Shown here piece by piece: positions 1 to 6,474 of a DNA stretch of 6,474 nucleotides; the stretch's first letter is position 1; each line of letters begins with the position of its first letter. Location of the stretch: the NCBI GenBank assembly GCA_900754755.1, contig CAAEEC010000318.1, positions 1 to 6,474 on the forward strand, written 5' to 3'. The position numbers were made by a program, and so were the translations under genes. The notes beneath the pieces are model-generated. The model saw nothing but the letters and a program-made list of their open reading frames with translations. It had not been told where the DNA came from and searched no databases. This stretch comes from Clostridia bacterium (GTDB lineage Bacteria > Bacillota > Clostridia > Christensenellales > Aristaeellaceae).

Positions 1-2015
1 AGATAATCGTAAAAGCGCGCGATGCGCAAAAGCTCCGCGTCCCCCGCGCCGCGCACCACCGCGCGGAACAGTTCGCCCGCCTCGCACGCGCTGCCCACGA
101 TCAGCCCTTCCCGGTATTTTTCGATCAGGCCGCGCGGAATGCGCGGACGGCGGCGGTAATGGTGCAGGTGCGCCTCGCTCACCAGGCGGTTGAGGTTGGT
201 CATGCCCGTCTGTGAGGCGGCCAGGAGAATGATGTGCCAGCTCTGGTCTGACGCGTCCGAGCCGTAAATCCGGTTCAAATCGCTGAGGAGTTTCACCGGA
301 TGTTCCTTTTCCATCTCCTGGAAAGCCACGAGCATGGCCTGGGCGGTGGCGCGCGCGTCATCCACCGCGCGGTGCGCGTGCTTGTTGTTCACGCCCAGCA
401 TCTTGCACACGGTTTCCAGCTTGTGGTTCTTCCAGCCCGGATACACGTTGCGCACCAGCGCCAGAGTGTCCAGCAGCGGATTTTCAAAGGCATAGCCCTC
501 GCGCGCCAGCGCGTTGCGGAAAAACGCGCCGTCGAACGAAGCGTTGTGCGCCACCAGCACCGCGCCGTCGATAAAGCGGCGGAATTCCTCGCAAATTTCG
601 CCGAAGGAGGGCTTATCCGCCAACATGGCGCCAGTGATGCCCGTCAGTTCCGTGATGCGCTCCGGCAAGGGCCGGTTGGGATTCACCAGCTGCGAATACT
701 CCCCCGCCAGTTCGCCGTTTTCCACGCGCACCGCGCCGATTTCGATGATCGCGTCCTTCGCCGGGGAAAGGCCCGTGGTTTCCACGTCCACCACCACAAA
801 GGTGGCGCCGTGGAAGTCCCTGTCGTCCGCGCGCTCGACGAGCTGCGCGCTATCCTCGATCAAATACCCCTCGCAACCGGGAATGAACTTGATATCGTAC
901 TTTTTCGCCGCGCCAAAGGCGTCCGGGAACGATTGCAGCACGCCGTGATCCGTAATGGCCACGGCCTTGTGCCCCCATTTGGCCGCGCGCGCGATCGCCT
1001 CGGCGGGAGGAATGCAGGCGTCCATGCTGCTCATCTGCGTGTGCAAGTGCAATTCCACGCGTTTCTCCGGCGCGTTGTCCTCGCGCTCGGGCGCGGGCGC
1101 GGCCATTATGTCCGTGGTCATGAGCACCATTTCGTGGCTGAAATCGTCGTATCGATACTCACCGCGCGCCAGAATCCACGCGCCTTCCTTCAAAACCGCC
1201 AGCAGCCGCTCGGCCTTTTCCGCCACGGTGCCCTCGCCGCGCTCGGTCAAAAACAGTTTGCCCGCCACGGAATCGGAGTAATCCGAAAAGGCAAACGTCA
1301 CAATCTTCGTATTGCCCTTTTTGGAATCCACCACATTCACCGAGAGCACTTCGCCGGTGAGCACGCAGCGGCCCGTGGCCTCCGTGAGTTCGTCCATGGG
1401 GATGGGATTGTCGCTGATCACCTTGCCAAAGGCCGCGCCGTCCGCGCGCGCCTGGGCCTTCTTTTCCTCGTGGCGCACCCTATCCTGCTGCAGCGCGGCG
1501 GAGCGCTCTTCCTCGCGCACGCGATCCTCGCGAATTTTCGCCAGAATCTCGCTCATGTTCTCCGGCTCCACAAAGCGTACTTTTACCTCGCAGCCAAATT
1601 CCGCGCGCAAAATGGCGGCCAGTTGCGCGTCCACATTCTTGCGCGCCAAAAACGCGCGCCCCGCGCCCGCGCTCACGGAAAAGCTGAGCGTATCGTCCGC
1701 GAACTGCCAATTGTCCCCGCGCAAAAACGCCCGCGCGCCCGCCTCGTTCTCGAACAGGCGCTCCAGCAGATACGTCATGCCCTTTTCATCAAAGGCGAAA
1801 CCGCCCGGATAGGCAAAGGAAACGTCCACCTGCGCGCGCGGAAACTCCTTGGCGAAGCTCTCGCGCACCGTTTGCCGCTCGCGCTGCGTGAGCAGCCGGG
1901 AAGCGGAAAAATCGATGCGCATGTTGCCGCTCGCCCGGTTCACGCGCACGCGCCGCAGCGCCAGGCAACCGGACAATTGCGGGTTGGCCAGCGCCTTTTC
2001 CCATCGCTCAGCCAT
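1..2015 (-). CDS. polC: PolC-type DNA polymerase III alpha subunit, N-terminal 671 residues (3' end beyond window)
   Basis: Replicative DNA polymerase of low-GC Gram-positive type, with polymerase and 3'-5' proofreading in one chain. The visible part holds, in order: an N-terminal domain (about 1-170); a charged Arg/Glu-rich linker (about 170-205); an OB-fold (about 208-310); the first part of the PHP domain, with HLHT at 323-326 and TDH at 355-357; a DEDDh exonuclease inserted in the PHP domain, with D410 and E412 in DVETTG, HNASFDG further on, and H548/D553 in HRAVDD; then the PHP continuation. The frame is open from the start to the left edge. The palm and fingers of the polymerase lie outside; the family is usually about 1,400-1,450 residues. 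The ATG at 2015 is the first start in this frame, because an in-frame TGA lies just upstream. It overlaps the end of ispG by 8 nt, and GGAGG sits 10 nt before it. Identity is very secure because the PHP-exonuclease-PHP order is specific to PolC. Confidence 0.97.
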   Translation of the reverse strand, partial: MAERWEKALANPQLSGCLALRRVRVNRASGNMRIDFSASRLLTQRERQTVRESFAKEFPRAQVDVSFAYPGGFAFDEKGMTYLLERLFENEAGARAFLRGDNWQFADDTLSFSVSAGAGRAFLARKNVDAQLAAILRAEFGCEVKVRFVEPENMSEILAKIREDRVREEERSAALQQDRVRHEEKKAQARADGAAFGKVISDNPIPMDELTEATGRCVLTGEVLSVNVVDSKKGNTKIVTFAFSDYSDSVAGKLFLTERGEGTVAEKAERLLAVLKEGAWILARGEYRYDDFSHEMVLMTTDIMAAPAPEREDNAPEKRVELHLHTQMSSMDACIPPAEAIARAAKWGHKAVAITDHGVLQSFPDAFGAAKKYDIKFIPGCEGYLIEDSAQLVERADDRDFHGATFVVVDVETTGLSPAKDAIIEIGAVRVENGELAGEYSQLVNPNRPLPERITELTGITGAMLADKPSFGEICEEFRRFIDGAVLVAHNASFDGAFFRNALAREGYAFENPLLDTLALVRNVYPGWKNHKLETVCKMLGVNNKHAHRAVDDARATAQAMLVAFQEMEKEHPVKLLSDLNRIYGSDASDQSWHIILLAASQTGMTNLNRLVSEAHLHHYRRRPRIPRGLIEKYREGLIVGSACEAGELFRAVVRGAGDAELLRIARFYDY

Positions 2016-3048
2016 TTTCGCTCATCCTCCGGATTTCCTCCAATAGCGCCTGCGCCAAATCGCCCCGCACCGTGCGCAGCAATTGCCCATGACCAAACAG
2101 CGCGCCGCCGCTCTTGCCCCCGGCGATGCCGATATCCGCGTCCTGCGCTTCGCCCGGCCCGTTCACCACGCAGCCCATCACGGCGATTTTCAGCGGCGTG
2201 CGCAGATGCGCCGTCTCCGCGCGCACGCGCGCCACGATGCCCGCCACGTCGATGCAGGTGCGGCCGCAGGTGGGGCAGGAAACGATGTCCACCGCGTCGC
2301 GCCGCAGGCCCACCGCGCGCAAAATGCTCAGCCCCGCTTCCACCTCAGGCACGGGATCGCCGGTGAGCGACACGCGGATGGTGTCGCCAATGCCGTCCAG
2401 CAGCAGGCTGCCGATGCCGATGGCGGATTTGATGTTGCCCGCGCCCGGCTCGCCCGCCTCGGTCACGCCGATGTGCAGCGGATACGCGCAAGCCTTGCGC
2501 AATAACCGATTGGCCTCCACGGTCTCGCGCACGCTGCTGGCCTTCACGGAGATCACAATATCGTCGAACCCGCAATCCTCCAGCAGCCGTGCATGCCCCA
2601 GCGCGCTTTCCACCATGCCGCGGGGCGTGCGGCCATATTGCTCCAGCACCCACTTTTCCAGTGAGCCGGTGTTCACGCCGATGCGCACCGGCACATGGTG
2701 CATTTTCAGGCAGTCGGCCAGTTCGCGCACGCGCGCCTCGCCGCCGATGTTGCCTGGATTGATGCGCACTTTGGCGATGCCGTTTTCCACCGCCTGTATG
2801 GCCAGCCGGTGGTCGAAATGGATGTCCGCCACCAAGGGCACGGGGCTGCCGTCCACCAGCGCGCGCACCGCGCGGGCGCACTCCTCGTCGTACACCGAAA
2901 CGCGCACCAGATCCGCCCCCGCGCTGGCCAGCGCGCGAATCTGCGCCAGCGTGGCCTGCACGTCCCGCGTGTCCGTATTGGTCATCGATTGCACGGATAC
3001 CGGCGCGCCGCCGCCCATGCGAACGTTTCCCACTGTAACCGTTTTCAT
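2008..3048 (-). CDS. ispG: 4-hydroxy-3-methylbut-2-en-1-yl diphosphate synthase (IspG/GcpE), 346 aa
   Basis: Cytosolic 4Fe-4S enzyme of the MEP isoprenoid pathway. It reductively converts 2-C-methyl-D-erythritol 2,4-cyclodiphosphate to HMBPP, the penultimate step to IPP and DMAPP. The N-terminal TIM-barrel part shows VGNVRMGG, SVQSMTNTDT (about 18-27), ADIHFDHRLA and KVRINPGNIG. The C-terminal cluster domain has C258 and C261 (SCPTCGR), C293 (MGCVVNGPGE) and E300. Their spacing (3, 32, 7) equals that of the E. coli ligands C270, C273, C305 and E312, so the cluster site looks complete. An additional Cys, C265, follows the CPTCGR motif. The length fits the short bacterial form without the inserted domain of plants. 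The ATG lies 4 nt after the rseP stop, with only a weak G-rich element (GCGGGG) ahead of it, so translation is probably coupled to rseP. The gene end overlaps polC by 8 nt. Confidence 0.97.
   Translation of the reverse strand: MKTVTVGNVRMGGGAPVSVQSMTNTDTRDVQATLAQIRALASAGADLVRVSVYDEECARAVRALVDGSPVPLVADIHFDHRLAIQAVENGIAKVRINPGNIGGEARVRELADCLKMHHVPVRIGVNTGSLEKWVLEQYGRTPRGMVESALGHARLLEDCGFDDIVISVKASSVRETVEANRLLRKACAYPLHIGVTEAGEPGAGNIKSAIGIGSLLLDGIGDTIRVSLTGDPVPEVEAGLSILRAVGLRRDAVDIVSCPTCGRTCIDVAGIVARVRAETAHLRTPLKIAVMGCVVNGPGEAQDADIGIAGGKSGGALFGHGQLLRTVRGDLAQALLEEIRRMSENG
2026..2030 (-). promoter_or_regulatory. Ribosome binding site for polC (GGAGG)
   Basis: GGAGG lies inside the ispG 3' end, 10 nt before the polC ATG at 2015, a slightly long spacing. 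The ATG directly after GGAGG (2025) is in the ispG frame and is the penultimate-region Met of IspG, so it is not the polC start. Confidence 0.65.
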
Positions 3049-3052
3049 TTTG

Positions 3053-4110
3053 CTACCCCGCTATCAGCCGCATAATGTCCTGATATGTGGCGGCGATGAA
3101 CACGCCGATGAACAACAACAGCCCCACGGCATGCACCATGCCTTCCCGCTCCGGCGGAATGGGCTTGCCGCGCAGCTTCACCACAATCGCGTCCGCCAGC
3201 AAAAACACCAGCCGGCCGCCGTCCAGCGCGGGCAGCGGCAGAAGGTTCACAATGCCCAAATTCAGCGAAATCAGCGCGACCATGGAAAGAATGGCCTGCA
3301 TGCCATAGGCCTGCGCCTGGTCGCCCATGCTGGTGATGGTGCCCACCGGGCCCATGACCTGATCCAGGTTTTCGCCCTTAAAGAGCATATCGCGCAGCGT
3401 ATCGAGCATGAACGTGGCATAATAGGCGAACCGCTCGCCCGATGCGCGCAGCGCTTCCCCAAAACTCGCCCGCTCTTCCCGGCCCAGATACACGCCGATC
3501 TGCCGCTGCTCTTGCCCGTCCACTAAGGCAGTCTCCGGCTCCACGGTGAACGTCATGGACTCGCCATCGCGCTCCACCGCGATTTGTACCGCGCCCTCGG
3601 ATTGCTCAATCGCGCGGGTCATCGCGTCCAGCCCCGCCTCGTCGAAACTGATCGCCTCTCCGTCGACGGCGACCACCACGTCGCCCGCCTCAATGCCTGC
3701 CTCCTGCGCGGGCGCGCCTTCCACCAGGCCGTAAATCTGCGGCACCGCGCCAGCGTCACGCCATAAATGGCCAAAAACAGCACGATCGCCACATAGGCCA
3801 GCACGAAATTCATGCCCGCCCCGGAAAACAGAATCAAAAACCGCTTCCAGCGCTTTTGCGCGGAAAACGCGTCCGGCGAATCGCTCTTTTCGTCCTCCCC
3901 TGTGAAGCGGCAAAAACCGCCCAGCGGAATGGCGCGCAGCGAATAATCGATGCCGTTTTTGCGCCAGCCCACGATCTTGGGGCCCATGCCCACCGCGAAT
4001 TCTTCCACCTTCACGCGCGTGAGCCGCGCGACGATATAGTGGCCAAATTCATGCGCCGTGATGATAACGCCCAGCAGCACCACTGCCAGCAAGAGATACA
4101 AAAAACTCAT
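3053..4110 (-). pseudogene. rseP: RIP/site-2 zinc metalloprotease RseP (RasP), split by one frame break near 3750
   Basis: Intramembrane protease that cuts transmembrane segments of substrates such as anti-sigma factors and signal-peptide remnants. The first part (4110 to about 3750) has a hydrophobic N terminus with the zinc site HEFGH at residues 20-24, then AVGMGPKI, LRAIPLGGF and a membrane segment around GMNFVLAYV. The second part, in another frame (about 3748 to 3053), carries a single PDZ-like domain (YGLVEGAPAQEAGIEAGD), GPVGT, the third metal-ligand motif NLLPLPALDGG and a final membrane helix. Joining them needs one added base (or a -1 shift) close to 3748-3751 and gives about 352 residues, a normal length for a one-PDZ clostridial enzyme. 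Read literally, the first piece runs on to a stop at 3619 and lacks PDZ and LDG, while the second lacks HExxH, so neither could be active. Both halves are well conserved with no other damage, which favours a sequencing or assembly error or a very recent mutation. The ATG overlaps the dxr stop (ATGA), with GGGAGG 5 nt upstream. Confidence 0.93.
3745..3760 (-). other. Frame break inside rseP
   Basis: Upstream of here the family-like residues (FVLAYVAIVLFLAIYGVTL) are read in the frame of the ATG at 4110. Downstream, the family-like residues (AVPQIYGLVEGAPAQ) are read in the frame shifted by -1. The join that loses least is between the CTG at 3753-3751 and the GCG at 3748-3746, in a GC-rich stretch. 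No X-XXY-YYZ slippery heptamer is present at this point, so a missing base explains it better than programmed frameshifting. The exact base cannot be fixed; a run of five T (coding strand, 3776-3772) lies slightly upstream. Confidence 0.85.
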
Positions 4111-5243
4111 TCCATCCTCCCAATTTCCACATTCGCACTCAGTCGTGCGCCTTTATCCATACGATACACATCTTCGACGCATGAAATCCGTTCTGGGAGC
4201 GTGGAAGCCAAGATTTGTTCCACAATGTTTGCAATTGCGCCAAAAGGTATGCGGTTTTCCAGGAACGCGGCCACGGCGGCTTCGTTGGCCCCATTCAGGG
4301 CGATCATGGCGTAGGGGCCCGCGCGCAGCGCCTCCCGTGCCAGCCGCAGGCAGGGAAAGCGCGCTTCATCCGGCGCCTCGAAGGTGAGCGGCCCACAGGA
4401 AAGCAAATCGAGCCGCGCCGCGCCGGATTCGATGCGTTGCGGATAGCCCAGCGCATAGGAAATCGGCACGCGCATATCCGCCACGCCCATTTGCGCCAGC
4501 AGGCTGCCATCCGCGAATTCCACCAACGAATGCACCACGCTTTGCGGATGCACCAGCACGGAAATGGCCGCTTCCGGCATGCCGAACAGGTAGTGCGCCT
4601 CGATCACTTCCAGGCCCTTGTTCATCATCGTGGCGCAATCGACCGTGATCTTCCCGCCCATGCGCCAAGTGGGATGCTTGAGCACATCCCGCACCGTAGC
4701 GCGCTGAATGGCTTCGCGGCTCCAGGTGCGCAGCGCGCCGCCCGAGGCCGTGAGAATGAGCCGCTCGGGTTCTTGCCCGCCCTGCAGGCACTGGAAAATC
4801 GCCGAATGCTCGCTATCCACCGGCAAAATGGGCACGCCCCGGCGCGCGGCCTCCTCCATCACCAGCGCGCCGCCGGTGACGAGCGCCTCCTTGTTGGCGA
4901 GCAGCACGCGCTCGCAAACTTCCAATGCCGCCATCACCGCCGGCAGGCCCGCAATGCCCACCACCGCGCACAGCGCGTCGTGCGGCTTTGCGGCGCGAAG
5001 CACGCGCTCGTTCGCGTCCTCGCCAAAGAACCACTCGCAAAAGCGCAAGTCTTCCGGAATGGGCGCTTCGCGTACCAAACCCGCAAAGCGGGGCCGGAAG
5101 CGGCGCACATAAGCAAAAAGCTCATTCGCGTTCGAATGAGCCGTTAACGCGCTAACGCGAAAATCGCCCGAATGCCGGGCAATCACATCCAGCGCTTGCG
5201 TGCCGATGGAACCCGTCGCTCCAAGAATCGCTATTTCCCTCAT
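4107..5243 (-). CDS. dxr: 1-deoxy-D-xylulose 5-phosphate reductoisomerase (Dxr/IspC), 378 aa
   Basis: NADPH- and divalent-metal-dependent cytosolic enzyme that rearranges and reduces DXP to 2-C-methyl-D-erythritol 4-phosphate, the first committed step of the MEP pathway and the target of fosmidomycin. The N terminus has the nucleotide-binding motif ILGATGSIG (6-14). ANKEALV follows (N117, K118, E119). The metal and substrate site is VDSEHSAIF with D143 and E145, then TASGG, HPTWRMG and MMNKGLE with K209 and E212, corresponding to D150, E152, K228 and E231 of E. coli. HPQSVVHS (232-239) and the C-terminal helical domain follow. All catalytic residues are present. A TTG 21 nt further upstream (5264) is in frame, but the ATG at 5243 is preferred: AAGGAG lies 5 nt before it and the protein then begins right at the nucleotide-binding strand, as in the family. 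It starts 10 nt after cdsA and its TGA overlaps the rseP ATG. Confidence 0.97.
   Translation of the reverse strand: MREIAILGATGSIGTQALDVIARHSGDFRVSALTAHSNANELFAYVRRFRPRFAGLVREAPIPEDLRFCEWFFGEDANERVLRAAKPHDALCAVVGIAGLPAVMAALEVCERVLLANKEALVTGGALVMEEAARRGVPILPVDSEHSAIFQCLQGGQEPERLILTASGGALRTWSREAIQRATVRDVLKHPTWRMGGKITVDCATMMNKGLEVIEAHYLFGMPEAAISVLVHPQSVVHSLVEFADGSLLAQMGVADMRVPISYALGYPQRIESGAARLDLLSCGPLTFEAPDEARFPCLRLAREALRAGPYAMIALNGANEAAVAAFLENRIPFGAIANIVEQILASTLPERISCVEDVYRMDKGARLSANVEIGRME
4116..4121 (-). promoter_or_regulatory. Ribosome binding site for rseP (GGGAGG)
   Basis: GGGAGG is within the last dxr codons, 5 nt before the rseP ATG, which itself overlaps the dxr TGA as ATGA. This is the classic arrangement for translational coupling. 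Confidence 0.75.
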
Positions 5244-5248
5244 ATTCG

Positions 5249-5254
5249 CTCCTT
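5249..5254 (-). promoter_or_regulatory. Ribosome binding site for dxr (AAGGAG)
   Basis: AAGGAG begins inside the cdsA stop region (TGAAGGAG) and is 5 nt before the ATG at 5243. It decides this start over the in-frame TTG at 5264, which would overlap cdsA. Confidence 0.8.
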
Positions 5255-6090
5255 CAGATCCCAAACCAATGGTAAAACGCCGTGCAAACCGTGGCGCAGA
5301 AGAGCACCGCGTCCAACCGGTCCATAATGCCCCCGTGCCCCGGCAGGATGGAGCCGAAATCCTTGATTTCGCACACGCGCTTGATATACGAGGCGGAAAG
5401 ATCGCCCAGTTGCGCCGCGACGCTGGCGAACGCGCCCAAGAGCGCGTACATCCACACCGGCAACAGCTGCAATTGCGGCCAGATCAGCCGCATCAGAAAC
5501 GGCAACCCGCACGCGACCAGGATGCCGGCGGCAAACCCCGCCAGGCTGCCTTCCACCGTCTTTTTGGGACTGATCACGGGCGAGAGCTTGCGCTTGCCGA
5601 AAAGGGTGCCAATTTCATACGCGGCCAAATCGTTGGCCAGGGCGATGACCAACGCGTGCCCCAGCGCCAGCGCCACCTGCGCACGGCCGCCCAGATCCAC
5701 CAGCGGGAAGAGCATCGCAAACAAAAGCCCTGGATAGAGAATGGGAAACGCCGTCGCCAACAGCGAACGGCCGTCCACCGTGCCCCTGAGCACCAGCAAA
5801 GACATGCCCAAAATCAAGCACAGCATGGCGATCAGCAACACCGGCGACAGGGCGGCGAACGGATCCAGTTCCTGCCGCGCCAGCAAATAAGCGGGCAAGG
5901 CAAACAGGGCGAACGCCATACACGCCACGCCACACGGCCAAATTTTTTCCTTGGCAAACGCCTGGCTGACCTCGATCATTCCCAGTCCCATCACGAACAT
6001 CATGCACACGCGCAAGGGCCAACCCTGGTAAAACCACAAAAACAGCCACAGCGCCGCCAGCATGATGCCGGTAATCCTGCGTTTTATCAC
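5254..6090 (-). CDS. cdsA: Phosphatidate cytidylyltransferase (CDP-diglyceride synthase), 278 aa
   Basis: Integral membrane enzyme that makes CDP-diacylglycerol from phosphatidate and CTP, the precursor of phosphatidylglycerol, cardiolipin and related phospholipids. Several hydrophobic segments are visible (for example about 8-30, 52-71, 80-101, 113-131, 137-152, 183-205 and 211-226). The C-terminal half holds the family core: N153/D154 before the AYEIGTLFGKRKLSP stretch, SPKKTVEG (174-181), and the CDS signature from S234 to D260 with K237-R238, K243-D244, HGG (252-254) and D257-R258-L-D260. This signature agrees with the PROSITE CTP-transferase pattern at every fixed position I could check. 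Length is typical. The start is GTG at 6090: the ATG two bases upstream runs at once into TGA, and AAAGGA is 7 nt before the GTG. It begins 4 nt after the uppS stop. Confidence 0.96.
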   Translation of the reverse strand: MIKRRITGIMLAALWLFLWFYQGWPLRVCMMFVMGLGMIEVSQAFAKEKIWPCGVACMAFALFALPAYLLARQELDPFAALSPVLLIAMLCLILGMSLLVLRGTVDGRSLLATAFPILYPGLLFAMLFPLVDLGGRAQVALALGHALVIALANDLAAYEIGTLFGKRKLSPVISPKKTVEGSLAGFAAGILVACGLPFLMRLIWPQLQLLPVWMYALLGAFASVAAQLGDLSASYIKRVCEIKDFGSILPGHGGIMDRLDAVLFCATVCTAFYHWFGI

Positions 6091-6094
6091 ATCT

Positions 6095-6474
6095 TTATCC
6101 TTTCGGGCCTTCTTCTTTCTCGTGCACCCCGCCGAACCTACGGTCGCGGCGGGCGTATTCCCACAAATCCTTCAGGTATTCCGCCCGGTCGTAGTCTGGC
6201 CACAAAACCGGGTTGAAAATCATTTCCGCATACGCGCACTGCCACAGCAAAAAATTGGAAAGCCGCTCTTCCCCGCTGGTGCGGATCACCAGATCCACAT
6301 CGGGCAGGCCCCGCGTATACAGCGCGTTTGCCACATCGGCTTCGGCAATCTCCTCCGGCGCGATTTCGCCCCGCACCGCGCGCGCGGCCAATTCCCGCGC
6401 AGCGCGCACAAGTTCATCCCGCCCCCCATAATTGAGCGCGATATTGAGCTTCAGGCCGGTGTTGCCGCGCGTGA
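6095..6474 (-). CDS. uppS: Isoprenyl transferase / undecaprenyl diphosphate synthase, C-terminal 125 residues (5' end beyond window)
   Basis: Cytosolic cis-prenyltransferase that extends farnesyl diphosphate with IPP, normally to C55 undecaprenyl diphosphate, the lipid carrier for peptidoglycan and other wall polymers. The reading frame enters from the right edge (first full codon at 6472) with NTGLKLNIALNYGGRDELV. It continues with the diagnostic DLVIRTSGEERLSNFLLWQ and YAEMIFNPVLWPDY, and ends RRFGG plus a short charged tail. The RTSGExRxSNF segment is the conserved IPP-binding arginine/serine region. The N-terminal part with the catalytic DGNGRW motif lies outside. A GTG at 6409 could be mistaken for a start but falls inside the conserved domain. 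The product chain length (C55 or shorter) cannot be judged from this part. Its last codons contain the cdsA ribosome binding site. Confidence 0.95.
   Translation of the reverse strand, partial: TRGNTGLKLNIALNYGGRDELVRAARELAARAVRGEIAPEEIAEADVANALYTRGLPDVDLVIRTSGEERLSNFLLWQCAYAEMIFNPVLWPDYDRAEYLKDLWEYARRDRRFGGVHEKEEGPKG
6098..6103 (-). promoter_or_regulatory. Ribosome binding site for cdsA (AAAGGA)
   Basis: AAAGGA lies 7 nt before the GTG at 6090 and overlaps the uppS TAA by its last base or so. It supports the GTG start, since no usable ATG exists nearby upstream in that frame, and suggests coupling to uppS translation. Confidence 0.7.

Larger units (their letters stand above)
1..6474 (-). 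other. Operon-like cluster uppS-cdsA-dxr-rseP-ispG-polC
   Basis: All six genes share one strand. Junctions are 4 nt (uppS-cdsA), 10 nt (cdsA-dxr), 4 nt overlap (dxr-rseP), 4 nt (rseP-ispG) and 8 nt overlap (ispG-polC). No gap could hold a terminator or an ordinary intergenic promoter, so a single transcript entering from the right is the simplest reading; promoters within genes cannot be excluded. The order matches the conserved clostridial arrangement, usually preceded by frr and pyrH, which would lie beyond the right edge. Confidence 0.85.

Noticed and set aside
300..2366. A 688-codon open frame on the plus strand, antisense to polC and the end of ispG
   Set aside because: Over polC it is in codon register with the sense gene, so stops would arise only from TTA, CTA or TCA sense codons, which are rare in this GC-rich gene. 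The translation is Arg/His/Ala-rich and low in recognisable motifs, while the minus strand encodes a complete PolC N-terminal domain series.
2114..3526. A 470-codon plus-strand open frame across ispG and rseP
   Set aside because: It lies opposite two genes with complete catalytic motifs, has a Ser/Arg/Ala-rich composition and no recognisable domain, and crosses the gene boundary without any signal of its own.
3745..3780. Programmed -1 frameshifting in rseP
   Set aside because: The shift point has no X-XXY-YYZ heptamer. The nearby G TTT TTG only partly resembles one, and slipping there would replace the well-fitting residues AIYGVTL with unfamiliar ones. RseP is not known to me as a frameshifted gene family.
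3053..3913. A separate gene starting at the ATG at 3913, encoding a stand-alone PDZ/membrane protein
   Set aside because: The first 50-odd residues from that ATG are the out-of-frame reading of rseP and look random. Family similarity begins only after the frame break, so this is the 3' part of rseP.
5241..5264. TTG at 5264 as the start of dxr
   Set aside because: It would add seven residues ahead of the conserved start, overlap cdsA, and waste the well-placed AAGGAG in front of the ATG at 5243.
4215..6216. Long plus-strand open frames (4215-5147 and 5200-6216) opposite dxr and cdsA
   Set aside because: These are the same kind of antisense shadow: His/Arg/Gln-rich translations, no domain motifs, and no need for a gene there because the minus strand is fully coding.
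1..6474. Mobile element, CRISPR array, defence system, RNA gene or another undescribed system
   Set aside because: Every stretch is accounted for by six conserved housekeeping genes with at most 10 nt between them. I saw no inverted or direct repeats, integrase or transposase motifs, or tRNA/rRNA-like segments.

Overview
The window is a fragment of a GC-rich (roughly 60% by eye) bacterial chromosome carrying one tightly packed minus-strand gene cluster. Read in the direction of transcription, from high to low coordinates, it is: uppS (3' part only) - cdsA - dxr - rseP - ispG - polC (5' part only). All six products are conserved housekeeping proteins recognisable from their motifs. A PolC-type replicative polymerase with PHP and embedded exonuclease domains points to Firmicutes or relatives. 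Having ispG, rather than proS as in Bacillus, between the site-2 protease gene and polC is typical of Clostridia. The strong use of G/C in third codon positions suggests a GC-rich clostridial lineage, possibly an uncultured one. The species cannot be told from this stretch.

Layout: 6474-6095 is the C-terminal third to half of undecaprenyl diphosphate synthase. 6090-5254 is phosphatidate cytidylyltransferase with a GTG start. 5243-4107 is DXP reductoisomerase. 4110-3053 is an RseP-family intramembrane metalloprotease split by one frame break near 3750. 3048-2008 is the 4Fe-4S enzyme IspG. 2015-1 is the N-terminal 671 residues of PolC, which runs off the left edge. The junctions are +4, +10, -4, +4 and -8 nt, so there is almost no non-coding DNA, and no promoter, terminator, RNA gene, repeat, CRISPR array or mobile element could be recognised.

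How the genes fit together: Dxr and IspG are an early and a late step of the MEP pathway that makes IPP and DMAPP. UppS uses IPP to build the C55 lipid carrier for cell-wall synthesis. CdsA makes CDP-diacylglycerol for phospholipids. RseP is a membrane protease that cleaves transmembrane segments, typically of anti-sigma factors or signal-peptide remnants. PolC is the replicative DNA polymerase and probably the last gene of this group. The layout couples membrane, envelope and isoprenoid production with replication capacity, as in many Firmicutes.

The one real anomaly is the rseP frame break, which could be a sequence error or a true lesion. I found no evidence of a novel system here. The long plus-strand open frames are antisense shadows of GC-rich genes.
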